From Bacilli bacterium (GTDB lineage Bacteria; Bacillota_I; Bacilli_A; ML615J-28; CAG-698): 5,065 nt of DNA. The stretch lies in contig JAEDHQ010000086.1 of the NCBI GenBank assembly GCA_016296945.1, positions 1-5,065 of the forward strand, in the 5' to 3' direction. The notes beneath the pieces are model-generated. The model saw nothing but the letters and a program-made list of their open reading frames with translations. It had not been told where the DNA came from and ran no database searches. The position numbers and the translations under genes are program-made. Below, piece after piece: positions 1 through 5,065 of this stretch (positions are counted from its first letter, which is position 1; the number at the start of each line of letters is the position of its first letter).

Positions 1-51
1 TTTGATTTTTTGAAAATCATTATAAAAGTTCTTCAAAAAAGGAGACATTAA
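1..51 (+). CDS. possible 3' end of an upstream gene (partial)
   Basis: Frame 1 is open from the first base to a TAA at 49-51 and would encode a 16-residue tail, FDFLKIIIKVLQKRRH. The other two + frames stop within the first 12 bases. A hydrophobic stretch followed by a basic end would suit the C-terminus of a membrane protein, but 16 codons is too short to prove coding. This reading would also explain the ribosome-site-like AAAAAAGGAG at 35-44, which has no start codon after it: it would simply be the codons for QKRR. No terminator is visible between this stop and the next promoter. Confidence 0.3.
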   Translation, partial: FDFLKIIIKVLQKRRH

Positions 52-80
52 AATTATTATTTTAGAAATTATTTAAAAAA

Positions 81-108
81 ATGGATTATTAAGAAAATAT
101 GTTATAAT
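81..108 (+). promoter_or_regulatory. extended -10 promoter of the lipoprotein gene
   Basis: A perfect TATAAT lies at 103-108, preceded by TGT at 100-102, giving the extended -10 form TGnTATAAT. The best -35 is poor: ATGGAT at 81-86 with a 16-base spacer matches TTGACA at three positions. An extended -10 commonly compensates for a weak -35. Transcription would start near 114-116, giving a leader of about 30 bases that contains the AAGGAG ribosome site at 133-138. Confidence 0.7.
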
Positions 109-145
109 ATTGTTAAGGAAATTAATATATGCAAGGAGACTAACT

Positions 146-1147
146 ATGAAAAAGATTTTATCTTATATTTGTTCTATGGTTTTATTATTATGTTTATCAT
201 TACTTATTATTGGATGTAATGATAAAAAAATTGATGATTTAGTTAGCAAGATAGAAAACAAATATGGTATTGTAGTAGAAGGAAAGATTGAAAGGGGCAC
301 AAAAGTTGTGTTATCAGAAATAAAAAGAGATACTGATGAATGGGAAAACGTAGCAAATTTATTAGTTGGGCAAAACTATGATAAGAATGGTGAAATCAAG
401 ATTTTAGATATTCATATATCTAAAGACAACCAAGAAGTAAAGTTAAATGCGACTGTTAAAATAACAGTTTCCGTACCATTTAAAAGTGATAACGGATATG
501 TTATTTTTCATGTGAAAGATGATAATAGCATAAGTAAAATCACTCCTACCTTAAATAATGATAAGTTAACTTTTGAAGTGGATAGTTTTTCATATTTTGT
601 GATTGCAAAAGTATTAGGAGAAAACACAACATTAAAATATAGATTTACATTAAATATAGATTCGGAATATGGAAAAGTATATCAAAATAATCAAGAATTA
701 GCTAATGGATACAATACAAAATTAGCATCCGGTAGACGAATAACTCTTGTAGCAGTAGCTAATGAAGGATGCAAATTTATTGGTTGGCATAATGGAAATG
801 ATGTATTATCAACTGAGTTAGAATATGAATTAATTATTAAAGAAGATATGATAATAACAGCTAAATTTACAAAAGTGGAAACATTTAGTTTGTTAATAAC
901 AAGAAATAATTTAGGTGGTAATTTTATTTTTGATGATGAAGAAATATGTGGCGATATTTATAGGCAAAACTTACCGACCGGTTCAACTTTCATAGTTAAA
1001 GCAAAAGCAATTTTGGGATATGTGTTTAAAGGATGGTTTAATGAAAATAACGAATTAATTTCAAATGATCTAGAATATACGATTGTAATTAATGATAAGG
1101 ATTTAAGTATTATAGCAATTTTTGAAGAAACTACATCAGTATCATAG
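146..1147 (+). CDS. surface lipoprotein with two InlB-like B repeats
   Basis: This encodes a 333-residue exported lipoprotein, probably anchored to the outer face of the membrane; no catalytic motif is seen. The ATG at 146 is chosen because AAGGAG (133-138) lies 7 bases upstream. The longer TTG start at 110 overlaps the -10 box and would not be transcribed. Residues 1-24 form a lipoprotein signal peptide with lipobox LIIGC, lipidated cysteine C24. Residues ~28-156 resemble a beta-sandwich found in Bacillota surface proteins, with the typical sequence 'VKITVSVP...VIFHVKDDNSISKI...FEVDSFSYFVIAKV'. Residues ~166-242 and ~247-327 are two diverged InlB B-repeat (Flg_new_2-like) modules. Each has the signature FxGW (W214, W297), then an acidic linker, LEYxxxI and a closing [AK]xF strand. 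Such modules are linked to adhesion or protein binding, so ligand binding is an inference. The gene is a single transcription unit, ending in TAG before the terminator at 1221-1248. Confidence 0.85.
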   Translation: MKKILSYICSMVLLLCLSLLIIGCNDKKIDDLVSKIENKYGIVVEGKIERGTKVVLSEIKRDTDEWENVANLLVGQNYDKNGEIKILDIHISKDNQEVKLNATVKITVSVPFKSDNGYVIFHVKDDNSISKITPTLNNDKLTFEVDSFSYFVIAKVLGENTTLKYRFTLNIDSEYGKVYQNNQELANGYNTKLASGRRITLVAVANEGCKFIGWHNGNDVLSTELEYELIIKEDMIITAKFTKVETFSLLITRNNLGGNFIFDDEEICGDIYRQNLPTGSTFIVKAKAILGYVFKGWFNENNELISNDLEYTIVINDKDLSIIAIFEETTSVS

Positions 1148-1220
1148 AATATACATTTAGAGTATAGTGATGGTCCTTATAGGAATTCTCTAGATTTGAG
1201 ATAAGTGAATAAGTAATCTT

Positions 1221-1248
1221 AAAGCATCAAGAAATTGGTGCTTTTTTT
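1221..1248 (+). terminator. Rho-independent terminator of the lipoprotein gene
   Basis: AAAGCATCAA (1221-1230) pairs with TTGGTGCTTT (1235-1244) to give a 10-bp stem with one U-G wobble, capped by a GAAA tetraloop. A run of seven T (1242-1248) covers the 3' end of the stem and its tail. It lies 73 bases after the TAG of the lipoprotein gene and separates that gene from the next transcription unit. Confidence 0.88.
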
Positions 1249-1289
1249 AGTGTTAGAAATTTAAATTATAGCTAATCATTTTCTAGACA

Positions 1290-1318
1290 TTGAAAAAAAT
1301 AGAACATAATGATATAGT
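1290..1318 (+). promoter_or_regulatory. sigma-A-type promoter of the small ORF / MBL protein unit
   Basis: TTGAAA (1290-1295) and TATAGT (1313-1318) are separated by exactly 17 bases, and each hexamer matches consensus at five of six positions. Transcription would start near 1325, leaving a leader of about 20 bases that consists mostly of the AAAGGAG ribosome site (1329-1335). There is therefore little room for a riboswitch or attenuator. No other promoter of this quality is seen before the large gene, so both genes probably share this transcript. Confidence 0.72.
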
Positions 1319-1344
1319 TTTTATCAACAAAGGAGTATGCAATA

Positions 1345-1458
1345 ATGAACGTCAAAAAAAGCGAATATGTAAAACCGGAAATTGAAATTATAATTGTAGA
1401 AGCAAAAGATATTCTTACTGAATCTGAGCCATCAATTAATGTGGAAGAATGGGAATAA
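1345..1458 (+). CDS. 37-residue acidic small protein, coupled to the downstream secreted protein
   Basis: I do not recognise a characterised function. The reading frame has a strong ribosome site, AAAGGAG (1329-1335), 9 bases before ATG 1345, and it lies just after a near-consensus promoter, so it is very likely translated. The peptide begins MNVKKSEYVKPEIEIIIVEA, continues KDILTESEPS and ends INVEEWE. It has no signal peptide, membrane segment or cysteine; the start is basic and the second half strongly acidic. The pattern 'YxKPEIEiixxeaxDIlT' resembles, from memory, short uncharacterised ORFs seen in gut Bacillota and Bacteroidota, often near secreted proteins or peptide-processing genes. 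Its TAA (1456-1458) is separated by one base from the next ATG (1460), an arrangement typical of translational coupling. It could be a functional small protein, a peptide precursor, or a leader ORF whose translation delivers ribosomes to the large gene. Confidence 0.75.
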   Translation: MNVKKSEYVKPEIEIIIVEAKDILTESEPSINVEEWE

Positions 1459-1459
1459 A

Positions 1460-4400
1460 ATGAAAATTATAGGGCAAATTAAAAAAATAATATTTCTTTT
1501 GTTTATTGCTTTTGGGTTTTTTATTTTAGGAAATCAAGCAAAAGCAGAAACAACTACAATAAAGACTTCATCAAATATAACTATGGTTGGTGCACAAATT
1601 CGAACATCTGGAGTTCAAGGTTTGCGATTTATTGCTCGTGTTGATTTGAATGAGTTTTTAAAAGAACAAGCAATTGAATTAGAAAATATAACAAAATATG
1701 GTTTTGTTGTCTCATTTGGAGAAGCTTCAAAAGATAACTTATTTTTAGGTAATACTATTAATAATAAAAAAGTATTAAGTGCAGAAAGTGATACTTTATT
1801 TAATGGGGAAACTGGCGATTTTACAGTTGTTTTGTATAATATTGCAAATACTCGGTTTTTACAAGGTTTTAGTGCTAGAGGTTATATAAAGTATAATGAT
1901 GGAGAGGAAAAAATTGCTTATTCAAGTGAAATAATAACTCGAAGTATTTATGAAGTTGCAAAGAAAGCAATTGAAGAAATATCATCTAGTTTTGTGGCAG
2001 AAGTAGTTTCTTACGTTGATAATAATTTATGTGCTAATGTAAAAACAATTAGTGATGTAAAAGCGTTATATGACGAATCCGGTGATCAAAGTGTTAACAT
2101 TAAAGGTGTTGTTACTTCTATATCTAGTGGAACATATCTAAACTTAACTTTAGAAGATGAAACAGGAGCTATTATGCTTTATAATAAAGCAGATAGCAGG
2201 TTTAATAATATTTTAAGCGTTGGCAATGAGGTAGTCTTAAGTGGTACTGTAACTAAGTATAATGGATTATATGAAATAAAAAGCATGACAAATGCAGTAT
2301 TAGTAAATAGTGGAGTTTGCACTTCTGATTTAGTTATTGATGTTGCAATCCCATTTGAAACAGATGATATAATCTATCAAGGCAAAGTTGTAAATGGATT
2401 TATTCAGTTTATCTCTTCTTCAGATAAAAAGATTACTTTTAAAACTAGTAATGAAGCAAGTGTGTTAATGTATGTTGATCAAAAATGGTCAGAGTTTACA
2501 ATTCCCACATTAGAAGAAAATAAATATTATTATGTAAATGGTTTTATTAGTAATTATAATGGAATACAATTAATCCCATACGATAGTAATAATGCAGTTA
2601 TTTCAATTGTAAATATTGAAATTGAAAACTTAAAAGAAAACTACTTACTGGGAGATTTTGATTATAATGATTTAAGATTAAAAGTGACATTAAGTGATGA
2701 AAGTATTAAATATTTTAATGTTACTAAAGAAATGATAACAAATGAAGATATCTTGTCTTTAGAAACTTCAGGGAACAAAACAATTACAATTTCATATTTA
2801 GGATATGATAATGAATGTAATTTCGTAATAAATGAAAAAGAAATCGCGTGTCTTGAATTGGCAAGTGGTTCATTTGATTGTATTGTTGGTGATTCTTTAG
2901 ATTTAAATGATATTTCTATCAATGTAAAATATATAGATGAAGATATTTTAAATGTAAAAGTCACAGAAGAAATGATTAGTGGTTTTGATTCTAAATCAAA
3001 TGGAACGAAAGAATTAACTATTACATATCAAACAAAGGAACTTAGTGTTAGTTATAACGTCTTAAAGCCAATTGTAATATATGAAATATATGGTGGTGGA
3101 GGAAATAGCAACGCTAAATATCAAAATGATTATTTTATACTTTATAACAATACTAATCAAAAAATTAGTTTAAGCAATTATAGATTATTGTATGCTTCAT
3201 CACAAGGCTCATCATTTAGTGGCAATTATTCATTAAGTGGAACGATTTATCCAAAATCTTACTTTGTTGTTAAAGGTAAATCTAATGGTACAAATGGAAG
3301 TGAAGTGGAATTGTTTAATTTAGAATTTGCAACACTTGATGCTTCCGCTAGTGCAGGACGAGTTGCTCTATGTTTAGGCGAAGTTCCAAGTTGTGTTGAT
3401 TCGGAAAATCTAATTGATAATGTTTTATATTCAGGAATAGATAAAACAAAATCGTATCAAAGAACTAGTTTTATTAATGATAGTTTTACTTCAAAAAGCG
3501 CTGATTTATCATATTTATTAAACATGATGGAGGTAAGCGATATTAGTGTTACCGGTATAAAGAGTAATTATAGATTAGGTGAAAGTTTAGACTTAAGTAG
3601 TGCAAAAATAAATGTAGTATATCAAAACGGAAGTGTTAGAACTGTAGATATCAAGGAAAGTGATGTTACTGGTTTTAAAACAACATCAATTGGTTCTTTT
3701 GCAATGACAATTACATATCAAGAAGCACTTATAATTATCAATTATACAGTTACATCTAATGAAGGGCTTCTTGATGTAGAAATATATTTTATTGATTTGG
3801 GCGATAATATTGATGATTGTGGAGAATCAACTTACATTAAAGTAGGAGATGATATTGATATCTTAATCGATGCAGGAGAAAATTCAACTGTAAGTGCAAA
3901 GGCTATAACAGATATTATTGATGCTCATTGTACTGATGAAACATTAGAGTATGTTATTGCTTCTCATGCTCATTCAGATCATATTGGCGGAATGCGTTAT
4001 GTTTTACCAAATTATAATATTGTTAATGTTATTGAATTTGATTATAAATATGGAGCAACAGAAGCATCTAGTAGTGTTATTGGCTATTATTTAAAAGCTA
4101 GAAGCAAAGCAGAGAATATTGTAACAGCTTATGAATTGATTTCTAATCAAGGAAATGGCAGCAGTTATGTTTGGAGCATTACTGAGGGTATTAGTTTTAC
4201 GTTTTATGAATCCGGATTCTTAAATACTACTGGTTCTGATAAGAATCAACAAAGTGTTATTTGTGTATTTGAAGCATATGGTACAAGAGTATTATTTAAT
4301 GGGGATGGGGAAAAACAATGTGAAACAAATTATGCACCATTAGTTGGTGATGTTGATATCTTAAAAGTAGCTCATCATGGAACTTATAATGCTACAACAA

Positions 4401-4816
4401 AAACATTACTTGAAAATGTTAAACCAGAAGTTGCAATTGTTTGCAATGGCAATTACTTGGGTAATGAGTATGGTCATCCTACATATGATGCTTTAAGCCG
4501 TATTTACAATTATAATGATGAAACATTAATCTATGCGATAACAGGGGCAACAATTAATTCAATGGTTGTAACAACATCTAATGGACCTGGATCAAGCAAA
4601 TATACACTATATGCTTATAAAACTTCATCTCGTTGTAATTTCTATTTTAATTGTATAACTCCTGCAGAAGCAATGGGACAAAGAAATGGTAATATTATTA
4701 TCACTATTCACAATGAATCATATACGATAACTAGTGAATATGGTGGTAATAGTCCATTTGAAATGAGAAATACAGATTATTGGAATAATATGGTAAGTTA
4801 TATAAGTAGTAATTAA
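1460..4816 (+). CDS. secreted multidomain ComEC-type MBL-fold hydrolase with OB, Big_3 and lamin-tail domains
   Basis: This 1118-residue protein is predicted to be secreted and to be a metal-dependent hydrolase, most likely a nuclease or phosphodiesterase (inferred). ATG 1460 gives a clean signal peptide cut after AKA (A29|E30); a frame-compatible ATG at 1439 adds seven polar residues and has no ribosome site. Domains: ~31-175, unnamed, with GAQIRTSGVQGLRF; ~196-284, OB fold (ISDVKALYD, IKGVVTSIS, GNEVVLSGTV); ~288-383, OB-like; ~384-458 and ~463-537, Big_3-like Ig; ~538-660, lamin tail (IYEIYGGGGNSNAKYQNDYF); ~694-764, third Big_3; ~772-1053, MBL fold. MBL residues: D804 (DAGE), H836/H838/D840/H841 (HAHSDH), NQQS (929-932), D949 (NGDGE), H972-H973 (HHGT), H1006 (GHP), the ComEC/Rec2 pattern. 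Residues 1054-1118 match nothing I know. No LPxTG motif or C-terminal membrane helix is seen, so release into the medium is likely. Substrate is uncertain. Confidence 0.88.
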   Translation: MKIIGQIKKIIFLLFIAFGFFILGNQAKAETTTIKTSSNITMVGAQIRTSGVQGLRFIARVDLNEFLKEQAIELENITKYGFVVSFGEASKDNLFLGNTINNKKVLSAESDTLFNGETGDFTVVLYNIANTRFLQGFSARGYIKYNDGEEKIAYSSEIITRSIYEVAKKAIEEISSSFVAEVVSYVDNNLCANVKTISDVKALYDESGDQSVNIKGVVTSISSGTYLNLTLEDETGAIMLYNKADSRFNNILSVGNEVVLSGTVTKYNGLYEIKSMTNAVLVNSGVCTSDLVIDVAIPFETDDIIYQGKVVNGFIQFISSSDKKITFKTSNEASVLMYVDQKWSEFTIPTLEENKYYYVNGFISNYNGIQLIPYDSNNAVISIVNIEIENLKENYLLGDFDYNDLRLKVTLSDESIKYFNVTKEMITNEDILSLETSGNKTITISYLGYDNECNFVINEKEIACLELASGSFDCIVGDSLDLNDISINVKYIDEDILNVKVTEEMISGFDSKSNGTKELTITYQTKELSVSYNVLKPIVIYEIYGGGGNSNAKYQNDYFILYNNTNQKISLSNYRLLYASSQGSSFSGNYSLSGTIYPKSYFVVKGKSNGTNGSEVELFNLEFATLDASASAGRVALCLGEVPSCVDSENLIDNVLYSGIDKTKSYQRTSFINDSFTSKSADLSYLLNMMEVSDISVTGIKSNYRLGESLDLSSAKINVVYQNGSVRTVDIKESDVTGFKTTSIGSFAMTITYQEALIIINYTVTSNEGLLDVEIYFIDLGDNIDDCGESTYIKVGDDIDILIDAGENSTVSAKAITDIIDAHCTDETLEYVIASHAHSDHIGGMRYVLPNYNIVNVIEFDYKYGATEASSSVIGYYLKARSKAENIVTAYELISNQGNGSSYVWSITEGISFTFYESGFLNTTGSDKNQQSVICVFEAYGTRVLFNGDGEKQCETNYAPLVGDVDILKVAHHGTYNATTKTLLENVKPEVAIVCNGNYLGNEYGHPTYDALSRIYNYNDETLIYAITGATINSMVVTTSNGPGSSKYTLYAYKTSSRCNFYFNCITPAEAMGQRNGNIIITIHNESYTITSEYGGNSPFEMRNTDYWNNMVSYISSN

Positions 4817-4839
4817 AATTATATTCATAATGAAAATGA

Positions 4840-4868
4840 GAACTTGGGTGGAATATCCAAGTTTTTTT
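4840..4868 (+). terminator. Rho-independent terminator of the MBL protein unit
   Basis: AACTTGGG (4841-4848) pairs with TCCAAGTT (4856-4863) across a 7-base loop, with one G-U wobble at the top and a possible further G-U pair at the base (G4840). A run of seven T (4862-4868) follows. It lies 24 bases after the TAA of the large gene. The opposite strand has no matching T run, so it appears to act on + transcripts only. Confidence 0.85.
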
Positions 4869-5015
4869 ATGCTCTAAAAAATAAAAGTTGTTGCTCTTAT
4901 AAGCGGTTAAAATAACATTTAAGCCTTTAATTATTATGAGAGAATTTTTTTGATAGATATCGTTTTTTATAAGTCTTTTTATCTACCTAAAACAATTTAT
5001 AAAAATAGAGTGTTA

Positions 5016-5033
5016 ATCATTTTTCAAAATGAT
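5016..5033. repeat. 8-bp inverted repeat near the window end
   Basis: ATCATTTT (5016-5023) and AAAATGAT (5026-5033) are perfect inverted copies separated by two bases. There is no T tract on either side, so it is not a standard terminator. It could be a protein-binding dyad or chance in AT-rich DNA. The surrounding stretch, 4869-5065, shows no other feature I can support. Confidence 0.35.
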
Positions 5034-5065
5034 ACCCTTTATGATATGAAAAAGCTCTTGATTTT

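Noticed and set aside
35..50. AAAAAAGGAG as a ribosome site for another gene
   Set aside because: No ATG, GTG or TTG follows at a usable distance; the nearest candidate is ATT at 48, which gives only nine codons before TAA. It also lies upstream of the promoter and is better explained as the codons for QKRR in a possible upstream gene end.
1439..1459. Upstream ATG (1439) as the start of the large protein
   Set aside because: No ribosome site precedes it, it would overlap the small ORF, and the extra MWKNGNK only lengthens an already complete signal peptide that starts at 1460.
2662..2964. Minus-strand 100-codon open frame inside the large gene
   Set aside because: It lies wholly antisense to the Big_3 region of a clearly coding + strand gene, and its translation is a low-complexity S/I/L/K mix with no recognisable domain. 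It is a shadow of the AT-rich coding frame.
4966..4997. Minus-strand promoter-like TTGTTT ... TATAAA
   Set aside because: Such matches are expected by chance in DNA this AT-rich, and no gene lies downstream on that strand before the terminator of the large gene.
5013..5064. 3' end of a convergent minus-strand gene
   Set aside because: Two minus-strand frames stay open from the window edge (ending ...GYHFEK at TGA 5019-5017 and ...GIILKND at TAA 5015-5013), so neither is favoured. The stretch is about 16 codons, and no terminator follows on that strand.
5046..5065. Start of a new + strand gene, MKKLLI...
   Set aside because: The six codons look like the beginning of a signal peptide, but there is no ribosome site in the preceding bases (CCCTTTATGAT) and no convincing promoter, so it cannot be supported from this window.

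Overview
This window comes from a very AT-rich bacterium of the low-GC Gram-positive type. It has AAGGAG ribosome sites, sigma-A-like promoters, U-tailed terminators, a lipobox lipoprotein and a Sec-secreted multidomain protein. Every tryptophan I checked is TGG, no in-frame TGA is read through, and stops are TAG or TAA, so a mycoplasma-type UGA=Trp code is not indicated. The style of the surface proteins (InlB-like B repeats, a 'GAQIRTSGVQGLRF' N-terminal domain, Big_3-type Ig domains) recalls uncultured gut Bacilli near Acholeplasmatales, RF39, Izemoplasmatales or Erysipelotrichia. That placement is an inference from memory, not shown by a marker gene.

Layout, all on the + strand. Positions 1-51 are open in one frame and may be the 3' end of an upstream gene. 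An extended -10 promoter (about 81-108) drives a lipoprotein gene (146-1147), which ends in the intergenic terminator at 1221-1248. A second, near-consensus promoter (1290-1318) drives a two-gene unit: a 37-codon ORF (1345-1458) and, one base after its stop, a gene for a 1118-residue secreted protein (1460-4816). A terminator at 4841-4868 closes this unit. The last ~197 bases (4869-5065) hold an 8-bp inverted repeat but no gene I can support.

The large protein is the centre of interest. In order it carries a signal peptide, an unnamed N-terminal domain, an OB-fold domain, a second OB-like segment, two Big_3-like Ig domains, a lamin-tail domain (LTD), a third Big_3-like domain, and a ComEC-type metallo-beta-lactamase (MBL) fold domain with an intact metal-binding motif set. 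OB-fold and LTD modules also accompany the nuclease domain in known extracellular nucleases. The best hypothesis is a secreted MBL-fold nuclease or phosphodiesterase used for extracellular DNA or nucleotide scavenging. The lipoprotein next door is a surface-exposed protein with its own promoter and terminator, so the two loci are neighbours but not an operon.
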